A stretch of DNA of 64,000 nt from Endotrypanum monterogeii. Taxonomy: Eukaryota > Euglenozoa > Kinetoplastea > Trypanosomatida > Trypanosomatidae. Positions 38,501-46,943 of the stretch are shown piece by piece. The position numbers and the translations under genes were made by a program. The DNA lies in NCBI GenBank assembly GCA_000333855.2, contig CM007325.1, positions 168,423 through 232,422 on the forward strand, in the 5' to 3' direction. The first letter of the stretch is position 1; every line of letters starts with the position of its first letter. The notes beneath the pieces were generated by a model. That model had not been told where the DNA came from, ran no database searches, and saw only the letters and a list, made by a program, of their open reading frames with translations.

Positions 38501-39131
38501 CGCACACAAGACAGCCCCCATTGCGGGGATGCCTGAGGCGCCATTGAGCGCTTCTACACCTACGCTGCTGCGCGGTGAGCGCCGCCTCGCATCGCTGACG
38601 ACACAGACAGCACGATCGGCGGTATTTTCCCACGATGACAAGTCGCGCTTGAACAACACCTTTACGGCACGCCCATCGACGCCACCCGCGGCGATTCAGG
38701 CAGACAGCGGCAATGGGGCGCAATCCACCGCAGCACGAGGGTTCTCAACTGCACCAAAGGATGGCTGGACAACCTCGCCTTCACCGTCTAGATCCTCGTC
38801 ATGCACCTCCCTCATCATGAACGCCGCCAGTGCAGCAGCAGCAGCAAGAGTGAACACGGTGCCGGTAATGGGCAGTGGAGTCACACTGACATCAAGTCCA
38901 ATACGACCATTTCATCTCCAGCCGATCGGCGACCCCCCGCCAGTCGCTGGCGGCACTCTCTCCTCCGTCGCAACCGCAAGCAGCGGGGTCGACATCTCTA
39001 CTGTCACCACCGACAAGAGGCCGAGCAACCCGTACTTTCCTCGGTTTCCGTCCACTGGAAACGCGGCTGCCGATGCGCAACTGGCAGAGCTCTACAAGGC
39101 GAGAGAAGCGATGCGCAAGCAGCTTCAGTGA
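35511..39131 (+). CDS. Kinesin-9 family motor protein (KIF6/KIF9-like)
   Basis: A 1206-residue N-terminal kinesin. The motor covers about residues 5-425: GIAVYLRIRPPP at the start, P-loop GQTGSGKT (154-161), switch I SSRSH (about 295-300), and switch II LVDLAGSE (324-331). LLFLGDTNR, TPMNKTSSRSHCIFT and EAKYINLSLHFLEQVI are kinesin-9 hallmarks, and the neck region NVETDPVLLVRKLR continues that match. Long coiled coils follow, and near bases 37800-38190 a conserved-looking tail with DFERWF resembles the KIF6/KIF9 C-terminal region. Kinesin-9 proteins act in the flagellar axoneme and central pair. The motor appears complete with intact ATPase residues. A GTG at 35493 extends the frame, but the ATG at 35511 is used. 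I cannot tell KIF9A from KIF9B with certainty; the long tail suggests the KIF6-like type. Confidence 0.9.
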   Translation: MHKVRGEEGIAVYLRIRPPPTPQQSRLLSTSAVNASPPGIARGGGQSSASFHYEVEEDFGTSTLHLHAPPKLLQEAQRPTAGPSTAGPSSHPRGGPSSAVVVEDVVNNTTVNFRYRFNRVFRPSATQEEVFSTVAQGCVESVLDGMNSTVFAYGQTGSGKTYSITGGTESYQDRGLIPRAMAMIYEAVSRRREGGGGSGGEDAAASSGGDGAATAYTITMSYLQIYNDKGQDLLNHGRDARTLEELPAVTIHEMEDDVVLKGLEQHAAPTLSDALNLLFLGDTNRLYCETPMNKTSSRSHCIFTIYLEARSGFSSVVRRSKLNLVDLAGSERVSKTGVSGTILTEAKYINLSLHFLEQVIVALSEKAKGVRDHVPYRNSFLTMVLRDSLGRNCKTVMLATAHVVASQVAETISTCQFSQRVAMIQQAPQVNVETDPVLLVRKLRAEVAQLKDEVAYLRVNGGGGGAAALAADRTLTADEKNVCRGMVDTYIQRAAVDGDWTSRLTGFDGDMARMYYCYDILRERVVRGGGETGTRQEAQPSQRLQLQEQEQRLADSEAQVAALRHSLQLKENELQMMLTVLKKAGCASGMGSGIDLSGAGARYNAAAQTLYTEGGIEGADRGTEGVPGFFFLYAASPSDPRHLRSNVEATQAEMSLKKEIYRDAQHLVTALRRSSDAAHTHTPAAATPPPVERTVVAALNRVATLAQEGRFTEAEAAAATEYLEHKREYHVREKDLREGNAEEDRDDDRTAVDVLMDQQLLQDRAQALEAFKASYEAQHKMGETKQLLRPKYAACKNAAQQLNACVDTMKDLKSKIQRRRAERAADGCDVVDPEEAAWLEELASTKERYNAHAAELRRDKEEVEGMHAYLKHAQEQLVRDFERWFSTRQQQLQLALQQQERHAQRLSKQEKQMGLTEGLRAALGVSPAVALSSERPDQEVRLASPHPLHGENGDTTHPISSIQSDATPGFSSSLMSVAQPQRSYEFLNPKAMDAAPPAHKTAPIAGMPEAPLSASTPTLLRGERRLASLTTQTARSAVFSHDDKSRLNNTFTARPSTPPAAIQADSGNGAQSTAARGFSTAPKDGWTTSPSPSRSSSCTSLIMNAASAAAAARVNTVPVMGSGVTLTSSPIRPFHLQPIGDPPPVAGGTLSSVATASSGVDISTVTTDKRPSNPYFPRFPSTGNAAADAQLAELYKAREAMRKQLQ

Positions 39132-40016
39132 GAGGGTAGTAGGAAGGGTGAGGGGAATATCTTGATGGCTCGATGACTTTAGACATTCCTGGTCCCACGC
39201 CCCTCCTCCCCCTCCCCCTCCCCTGCTCCCGCCTTAGACGGGCGATTGTGTTCAGCAGATGCACCACAGACATGTATGCGGGAGAATAAAAAAAATACAA
39301 GGGGCGTAGCCATTGGGGTAAGGGAGCAGCACGTCTTGACCTTTCCCTTTCCCCACAAGCCTGGACCCTGTTCCTTCATGCTTGACGTAAGAGGAGTCAA
39401 AGGGTGGGAAGCGGTTGCCAAAATACCTTGAGATGTGTTGCTGTATGCCCTCGAGGGAGGGGGGGTTCTCATGTATACACCGCTGCTCCGTTCCACACAC
39501 CACGCACACTTGATACCCATGAATGTCTTCTGCTCACTCAACTAACGCAACTTTGTTATGATCCTGTGCGTTTTCTTTCTCTCTCTCTCTCGCTCTCTCG
39601 CTCTCCTCCATTTGATCAGCACAGCACAGCACAGCACATCATTGCACCTCACAGTACCCAAGTAAGCAACCATCTGCGGCACACTTGCTCCTATTGCAGA
39701 GCTGCCCCTTCCCCCCCCCTTCCCCCCTTCCCCCCCACCCCACCTCCCACCTCCACCGCTGGAGTCTGAGCTCTGCTACCCAAGAAGGTACGCACAGAGT
39801 AGAACACAAGACGCGGTTGTGGGTGCGAAGGGACAGGCGAGTGAGACGATCGGGGAAGGGTTCTGGAAAGGAGGCGTGGGGAAGGGAGGGAGGGAGGGAG
39901 GGGGCGTCGCTCCTATAAGATTCTCATCTGGCAGATAGCGGTCCTCCCCTGCGGGCCCCTGCGCTACCGGTGTCGCGCGCCTCTCTGTCTGCACCACACC
40001 GACCACAGAATCATCC
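39132..40016. other. Intergenic with CT, CAGCA and C-rich tracts
   Basis: No gene supported. CT repeat (39576-39604), short CAGCA repeat (39617-39638), a long C/T-rich tract (39704-39765) and GGGA repeat (39886-39902). AG candidates for the next gene lie at about 39764-39785 (long UTR) or at 40007-40008 (an eight-base UTR). Confidence 0.55.
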
Positions 40017-43000
40017 ATGGCCTCAACGCTGCCACCTGAGAAGAAGAGGCGGGCCATGAAGGCCACAGCGGCGGGCGCCGCGCCCCGTCGCAAAGGGGGC
40101 GGCGTTGGTGGCTTGGGGGGCACTGGAGTCGCCCATGGTCGCGAAGACCCTCATTACACATGGAACCAACAGTTAATGGAGGCCTGTTTTGCCTGTGATG
40201 TGGCGACGGTGCGCAAGTTGATCGAGCGTGGTGCCGATCCAGTCAATGCGCGCGAACTGCCCCCTCCGAGCTACTACACCGGCCCCATTATTCAGACACT
40301 CCAGGCCCAGCAACCATCCGCACCAGAGTCTGGGTCGAACTCCCCACCACCCCCCGCCACGGACACCCTTTCTGGCGCTCAGTCAACGCAGCCGCAGAAT
40401 CCTTTGACTGGGTCACCCCCGGGACCCCAACGTGCCTCTGGCTCCGCCGTGCCCCCTGACAGCCTTCCACCACTGGCGGCGATGCTTCTTTCTGGCCTCA
40501 ACACACCGGCTGCATTGGAGGTGATGCGAGAGCTCGTCCTTCACGGCGCGAGCGTCAACGACGTCTTCACCTTCTCCACACCACCCTTCGTCGCCCCAAG
40601 GCTGGGCGCAGACTTGGGCGACGACGAAAGCAGCGGCATTGCCGCGGACGGCAACGCGTCCATTATGAGCAACAGTCGCAGCAAGAAGTCCATCTCGATG
40701 GCCTCGGAGGGCAAAAATAAACCGCAGTCGGCGGGAAGGAGGAAAGCCTCAATGAGCGGCGCGGTCTCCGCGGGGTCCTTCGGCGGTGGCGTTGCTCTCA
40801 GCGGCATCCCCGGCAGTCTCGACCTGAGCCCGCCCGGGGCACCGCAACAAGATGAGAGCGCCACAACCGTAGGCTCCATTTTGCATTACGTGGTTGCACA
40901 CGGCGACCACGCGCAGCTCACGCGCCTGCTGCTCCTTGCAGCCGCTCCCCCTCCGTCTCCGTCTAGCGAATCACCGCTTTCCACGTCGCTACTCTCAACC
41001 GCCCAGGTTCAAAAAAAAACGGAGGCGCCGAATCCTGACGACGGCAGTCCCTTCGAGCATCACGGGGACTTCCCCATTCCGCTCCCCTACACACTCATGC
41101 CCGCCGTGGAGGCGGAGACAGTTGTGGGTGCGGTGCAGCGACAGTACCAGCTGCGTCTTAGCAGCTTGGCAGACGTTTCCCTGGCAAACGCCTCCACTGC
41201 GTCGGTATCCCCACGGGCAACACAGTCACGTAAAGGTCGTGTCGCCGGCAATGCCACCTCACCGTCCCGCCCCACCCCTTCCACCACGCTCGCTCCGGCA
41301 GAGCCCATTGGTCCTCTGAATGCAACCACCCTTGCGTCGCCGGCGGTGGCGGAGGGGGTGCTGGCCGCCCTTCAGCAGGTGCTTCGTCAGCGCCAGACGA
41401 GTACCGGCGGCTACCGTGGGTTGCCGATCCTGATGAGTGTGTACCCACAACGACAGAACCGAGGCACCTCTAATGAGGCGAACAACGGGGAAGCCGTGGA
41501 CAATAGCCGCACCCTGATTGCAGCAGGCAACGAGGCAGTCGCGGCCGCCGTCGCCGCGCCCCCCGCTCCATGCAACTGGTGGCATCTGGCCAGCCTGTGC
41601 GATGGCGATAATGGGGTCTCCGGTGAAAGCCGTCGTCAACGCACATTTCTCGATCTAGAGCTCGTTGACTCGTCTGGTCGCACTGCCGCCACCACCGCAC
41701 TCGAGCACGGGGACGCCCTCTCGGTGCGTCTCCTCTCCTTCTTCGGAGCACACGTGCCATTTGACGGGCAAGTCAACGCATCACAGACGCGTTTGGCGCG
41801 GGCCTGTGCCCTTGGTGACGTTGCACGTGTTGAGGCGCTGCTCCGCCAGGGAGACACGATCACACAGATCTCGGCGGACGGTCGTTACACGCTTGTGCAT
41901 TATGCAGCGGCCCAGCCAAACGTTCTGCGGACTTTGGTAGAGCACGGGTTGTCGTTGGAGGCGGAGAATGCCTTTGGGGACTCGGCATTGGCGTCACTGA
42001 TGCGGCACGGCACGGCACGCAACGACCCACGGTACATGCAAACACTGTTCACCCTGGCGGCCGCGATACGCAGCGCTGCAACCGACAGTGTGACAAACCC
42101 GGTCACAGCGAATATAGTGAATGCCATAAGCAGCACCACCGCCACTAACGCCGTTCACTTTGCAGAACTCTCAACGGCGGTGCATCGCAACATGATCCTC
42201 TGCCCAACGGCAGCGATGGCCGCCCTCACCGCGGGTAATATACCTTTGGGCACAGCCCCAGGGAATGGGCGTACAACGGGTAACGGCAATGGCCACAATG
42301 TGACTGCCCCAGCGACGACGAGCAATGGTAATGGCAATGTCAATGGCAATGGCAGCACCATCTCGGGACCCCCAACACCTCCGCCATTTATGGGGGGCTG
42401 TGAGGTCGGCACATGGTGGTCATTCCTTCCACCCACAGTGACTACGGCTGAAGTACTGGAGGTGCTGCTGCGCGCCGGCGCAATGCTACAGGGTTTTGAG
42501 CCTGACGAGGAGTTGGACTTGCCCTACGTTCAGTTCGCGGAACGGCAGGCAGCTCTCGGCGAGAGCTTAACAATAGACGGGGAAAGCGAGTCCACTGATG
42601 GCAACTCGGATGATATGGGCGACAGAAATGAAATGGAAGACGACGACGACGACGACGACGACGACAACGACGTGGCAATCGACGAGGATAGCAGCCGCGA
42701 TGCAGACGACGATCTCGAGAGAAGTGCCACGGTCCGCGACACACAAAGCAACATGTTGCTCTCCCCCCAGAGAGAGAGAAGATTTACACCGTGCAATGAG
42801 CGTCGATTGCGTGGGAAGCAGCGGCGGTGGCAGCAGAGAGCTGCGGTGCTGCCGGCACGACTGCCGATGCGCCTCACCCCCCTCCAACACGCCATCTTCG
42901 ACTACCACCCGGAATTGATTCGTCGACTCCTGGTCGACTACCGCGTTGATCCCATGCACCGCGACTCGCAAGGCGCGACGGCACTGCATTACGCAGCCCT

Positions 43001-45758
43001 CTGCGTGCACGCGCCATCAGTGCTAGAGCTTCTGGTCGCGCCGCAGACGTCCGTGCCGGTCGTCGCCAGCAGCAAGACACGCGCGGGCGGCGGCGTGAGC
43101 TCTGATGCGTCGAACAACGCTCCACTGGGATCTTACGGTACGGGTGCCCCAGCTCTGGGTATCGGTGACACCAATATCGACCTCAACGCCGTCGACATGG
43201 CGGGTCGCACACCGCTTTTCTACGCCGCCTACGTGGGCAACACAACTGCGGTGCAACGCCTCATCGGCTTCGGTGGCGCGACGCTGTTGTGTGGCAAGGC
43301 AGACAAGAACGGGTACACACCGTTACACATCGCGGTTCAACAAAAGCACGCGAACATCGTCGAGCTGATTCTTCGGCACTCAAACCAGGTCGCTGGCACC
43401 GTATTGGGAGGCGTGCGTGGGCAGCAGGTGGATATCCTTTCGGAACTCTTCAGCACCGGCACCGGGAATTCGTCGACCGGGCGCTCCTCCCGGGGCACAG
43501 CACGGCGCAACTCGCACCGCGGGAACCACGATCAAGGATCCCGTGGCATGAACAGGCTACTGGTCCCCAACTCCGTGGAGGCCATCGACCCCGAACTGCT
43601 AGCAAATGTGGAGGCGGAGGAGAGCGTTACGCACATGACGGCGCTCGAGATGGCAGTCAAGGCGCATCACCTAGTGCAGCCGCTGAGCTCTGCGTCCCTG
43701 TCTGAGGAGTCCGCAGTGCAGAGGGAAAAACTGCTCAAAATTGTCGCCCTTCTGCTCGGGGAAGCCCAGGCGAGCTCGCTGCGGCCCAGTGGATTGGTCA
43801 ATGGGGGTGCGCTGCTGCACCGCGCTGTCGCGGATGGGGCAGTGGAGCTCGTAGAGCTACTTCTGTCGAACTACGCGGATCCGAATGAAGTAGATAATGC
43901 AAGTGAAACACCCCTTTTCCTGGCGTTGCGACTTACCGCAGCCGCGTCAGGGGATGAGCCCATCTCATCCGAGCTGAGGCAGCAAAATCGTCGCCGTCGG
44001 GCCTCGATTGTTCGGGCTCTCCTCCAGCACGGTTCCTTGCCGCACGCGCAGAGCGCTGTTCACTTGCAGACCCCATTGCATCTCGCAGCGAGCAGCCTGG
44101 CCGATGACGACGAGATTCTCCAGCTCATCTTCTACACCGCCCCCGAGGGAAGTGCAACGAGTGCAGTGGCGCGCCGGCGTCGACACGATCAGCACCGCGG
44201 TCAAATCTTCTCCCGTGGGTCGAACTACACCGAGGGGTCTGGGCCACGTGACGACCCTCTGGGGGGCGGCATCACCGGCGGTATCGGTAGCAAAAGATTC
44301 CCTAGCAGTAGTGGTCTTTTGTCCGGTACGGGACGGAGGGCCGTCTTTGAGCGCCGCGGTCAGGACCGGCGCACACAGCAGCGCCGTGGTTCCCCGTCGT
44401 CCTCACTGCAAGCGAAGAATACCTCAACATCTCAGTCCTTCCGCCGGAAGCCCTGGAAAGGCTCGAGTGTCAGTGCTACAGAGTCCGAGCACGGCGGAGA
44501 CCCGGGAGACCTGGACGGATTCTCGGATGACCCGATGCTATCGGGCGGTAACACCTACACCTACCGCGACACGCGCAATAGCAGCTTTGCCAGTGTGGAA
44601 CAGGCGAGCGCTGACATGAGCATGACACAGATAGCCGGCGAATCCCCGCTCTCTGCGGGTGGCAATCGCGACATCGCCTGTGAGAACGGGTCCAAGGACG
44701 AGTATGAAGAGTTCCTCGAGTCGCTGTCGCGTTGGCAGTGTGCGGACCACCTGCTTGCACCGGAGGAGCTTTGGATGCTGACGGATGCACGCGGACAGAC
44801 GCCCCTGCACGTCCTCTGCAGTCGTTCCTCGCGCGCCCATCAGTGCATGCCTGCAGTGCTTAAACTCCTCGAAGATCTGAAGACAGTGACGTGTGCAAAT
44901 TCGGCGATGGCCTCTGTGGCGGCCGGTACCTACGACGACACACGCGCCGACGACCATCTCCTCGCGTTGTGTTGGCGACTTCCCGACGCCCAGGGTCGCA
45001 CACCGCTGCACATAGCTGCGCAAAGTGGCTTTGTGCAGGCGATGGAGTGCATTCTGATGCAGGCCCCGCGGACTGCCCTTGCTGTAGATATGCAGGGCCG
45101 GACGCCGTTGCACGCATGCGTGTTGACGGTTGCCACGGCGGCAGCACCCTCTGCACCCGTTGCTTCGGTTGCTGCCGCTGACACAAATATGCACGCTGCA
45201 AATGATGAGGAGAAGTGCAGAGCAGATGAAGAAGCAGCCGCCGAGTATGCGACGAAGCTGCGCCGCATGCTGTCGCTGTTGCATCAAGCCGTTGCCAAGG
45301 AGATATCGGTGCCGTTATTGGGGCTACAAGGTACACCGCCGCGACGTCCCGATGCTGACATCCTACCATCACTGGCAGCAAAGACTACCATGCCGAACAG
45401 CGACACCTATGAGAGAGAGCTAAGGGTGCAACACACGTCAACTGAACGGATGATAATCCCCATAGTGATGCCATTGTCGATAACCGCGCAGCTGCAACGT
45501 TGGCAGAAAATGCGCCACTGGGGATGTCCGGCTCTAACGAGGAAAGATTATACCCCCACTGGTGCCCACACAAACGCACCGCACCACCTGTTGAGCAGCA
45601 GCGGCAGCAGCAGCACTTCCACCCTAGCAAGTGGCGCGAATGCATGGAAGGCGTACGTGCAATTGCCCGATGAACAGGGGCGGACAGCACTGCTGTTGGC
45701 GGCGGAAGTTGGCAACATCAGCGCTGCCCGAGAGCTCCTGAAAAAAAATGTAAACTAA
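40017..45758 (+). CDS. Giant ankyrin-repeat protein
   Basis: A 1913-residue protein with scattered ankyrin repeats. Recognisable repeats include ones near residues 44-75, 580-670, 956-1010, 1062-1130 (GRTPLFYAAYVGN and NGYTPLHIAVQQKH), 1263-1300, 1351-1380, 1593-1620, 1660-1720 (GRTPLHIAAQSG and GRTPLHACV) and the last at 1888-1910 (GRTALLLAAEVG). The chain stops right after that final helix. Long Ser/Pro/Asn-rich linkers separate them, with an Asn-Gly repeat (42265-42360) and an Asp run coded by GAC repeats (42638-42670). The N-terminus is basic (EKKRR, RRK). Ankyrin repeats bind proteins; no enzyme domain is visible. The ATG at 40017 is the first in frame. Function is unknown. Confidence 0.9.
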   Translation: MASTLPPEKKRRAMKATAAGAAPRRKGGGVGGLGGTGVAHGREDPHYTWNQQLMEACFACDVATVRKLIERGADPVNARELPPPSYYTGPIIQTLQAQQPSAPESGSNSPPPPATDTLSGAQSTQPQNPLTGSPPGPQRASGSAVPPDSLPPLAAMLLSGLNTPAALEVMRELVLHGASVNDVFTFSTPPFVAPRLGADLGDDESSGIAADGNASIMSNSRSKKSISMASEGKNKPQSAGRRKASMSGAVSAGSFGGGVALSGIPGSLDLSPPGAPQQDESATTVGSILHYVVAHGDHAQLTRLLLLAAAPPPSPSSESPLSTSLLSTAQVQKKTEAPNPDDGSPFEHHGDFPIPLPYTLMPAVEAETVVGAVQRQYQLRLSSLADVSLANASTASVSPRATQSRKGRVAGNATSPSRPTPSTTLAPAEPIGPLNATTLASPAVAEGVLAALQQVLRQRQTSTGGYRGLPILMSVYPQRQNRGTSNEANNGEAVDNSRTLIAAGNEAVAAAVAAPPAPCNWWHLASLCDGDNGVSGESRRQRTFLDLELVDSSGRTAATTALEHGDALSVRLLSFFGAHVPFDGQVNASQTRLARACALGDVARVEALLRQGDTITQISADGRYTLVHYAAAQPNVLRTLVEHGLSLEAENAFGDSALASLMRHGTARNDPRYMQTLFTLAAAIRSAATDSVTNPVTANIVNAISSTTATNAVHFAELSTAVHRNMILCPTAAMAALTAGNIPLGTAPGNGRTTGNGNGHNVTAPATTSNGNGNVNGNGSTISGPPTPPPFMGGCEVGTWWSFLPPTVTTAEVLEVLLRAGAMLQGFEPDEELDLPYVQFAERQAALGESLTIDGESESTDGNSDDMGDRNEMEDDDDDDDDDNDVAIDEDSSRDADDDLERSATVRDTQSNMLLSPQRERRFTPCNERRLRGKQRRWQQRAAVLPARLPMRLTPLQHAIFDYHPELIRRLLVDYRVDPMHRDSQGATALHYAALCVHAPSVLELLVAPQTSVPVVASSKTRAGGGVSSDASNNAPLGSYGTGAPALGIGDTNIDLNAVDMAGRTPLFYAAYVGNTTAVQRLIGFGGATLLCGKADKNGYTPLHIAVQQKHANIVELILRHSNQVAGTVLGGVRGQQVDILSELFSTGTGNSSTGRSSRGTARRNSHRGNHDQGSRGMNRLLVPNSVEAIDPELLANVEAEESVTHMTALEMAVKAHHLVQPLSSASLSEESAVQREKLLKIVALLLGEAQASSLRPSGLVNGGALLHRAVADGAVELVELLLSNYADPNEVDNASETPLFLALRLTAAASGDEPISSELRQQNRRRRASIVRALLQHGSLPHAQSAVHLQTPLHLAASSLADDDEILQLIFYTAPEGSATSAVARRRRHDQHRGQIFSRGSNYTEGSGPRDDPLGGGITGGIGSKRFPSSSGLLSGTGRRAVFERRGQDRRTQQRRGSPSSSLQAKNTSTSQSFRRKPWKGSSVSATESEHGGDPGDLDGFSDDPMLSGGNTYTYRDTRNSSFASVEQASADMSMTQIAGESPLSAGGNRDIACENGSKDEYEEFLESLSRWQCADHLLAPEELWMLTDARGQTPLHVLCSRSSRAHQCMPAVLKLLEDLKTVTCANSAMASVAAGTYDDTRADDHLLALCWRLPDAQGRTPLHIAAQSGFVQAMECILMQAPRTALAVDMQGRTPLHACVLTVATAAAPSAPVASVAAADTNMHAANDEEKCRADEEAAAEYATKLRRMLSLLHQAVAKEISVPLLGLQGTPPRRPDADILPSLAAKTTMPNSDTYERELRVQHTSTERMIIPIVMPLSITAQLQRWQKMRHWGCPALTRKDYTPTGAHTNAPHHLLSSSGSSSTSTLASGANAWKAYVQLPDEQGRTALLLAAEVGNISAARELLKKNVN

Positions 45759-46943
45759 ATGAGATGGCAGGCAGACGTTGAGGGGGGGAAAAAAAGTGCA
45801 AGTACGAGTGCCTCCCACCCGCTGTCTCGTCGGAACGCGCGTGTGCACATACACATATACACGCAGCCGTTATAGCACAGCCGACTTCCTCCAAAGAAGC
45901 TTCGCCACGTGTGTTGACGTGAATTACTTTTATATATATATATTTTTTTTTTTTTTCGCGGCTGTTGCCGTTTTCTGTCTGCGATGTACATGAAGCTTGG
46001 CGGCCCCTCCCCCCATACCGTCCTCTTCCTCTTATTCCCCATAGGATGGAACGTATGTGTATGTGTGTGTGTGTGTGTGTGTGTGACGTGATAGCGAAGG
46101 GTGAGACGGCGCGTGTATACTCCCTTGATGTGCGCACAACCCCTTTGTCTTGCACCGAACCACCGATTTGTATTCTAGAACAGATTTTTCTTTCCCTACT
46201 CTCTCTCTCCCCGTCAATATGGAGCTGCACAATGTCCCGCACCCCTGGACCCCATCCTCATTAAACCCAGCCTTCCCCTCTACCAGCATGTATGTATGGG
46301 AAGCTATCTATGTGTATGTATGCCTGATCGACCTGCTTTATCCCTCCCTCCCTTTCTTTCCCCACTGTCTGGTAATTGACCGTCACTCACCCTCCAGGAG
46401 TAGGGACGCATTACATTGTTACGCACTCGCACACACACACACACACACACCTCTACTCAATACAGAAAAGCTGTCCTACCTGGAAGCCTGCGCCGGTGCG
46501 CGCGTACACTCGCATTGTCTTCCCTCCCCCTTCTGCTCCCCTCCAGCTCTATTCACCTGATCGCACACGCACACGAATAAAAGATATTGTCTATCAAAAA
46601 AAAAAAAAAACGATTGTGTGGTCGACGAAAAGGCAACCGAGAGGTCCAAGGCACCGGTGTGGCGTGTGTCTGTGCACTGTTGCCACAGGAGTACATCCAG
46701 AAGGGAAGAAAAAGTTCGTGGTGTGTGTAGAGGTCAATATATAAATATATATCTATTTATATTTATATATATATATATATTCATGTAACAAAACGTATGC
46801 TCCGGGAACTCCTCCTGCGTGCGCACGTCTCTGCTAAAACACCCCCCACGCTGCCTGCTCTTCTCATCTGCACTCAGCCTGCTGTGTGTGTGTGTGTGTG
46901 TTGAAGTGAGAAACTGTGAAGAGGGAAAATAGGGGAGGCAGCA
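45759..46943. repeat. Intergenic with TA, poly-T, TG/CA and poly-A tracts
   Basis: No gene supported. TA repeat and T14 (about 45930-45955), TG repeat (46060-46085), CA repeat (46430-46451), A14 (about 46596-46609), TA/TTTA block (46739-46781), TG repeat (46881-46901). A CT-rich stretch ending in ACTCAG, AG at 46876-46877, is the likely acceptor for the next gene. Confidence 0.55.
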
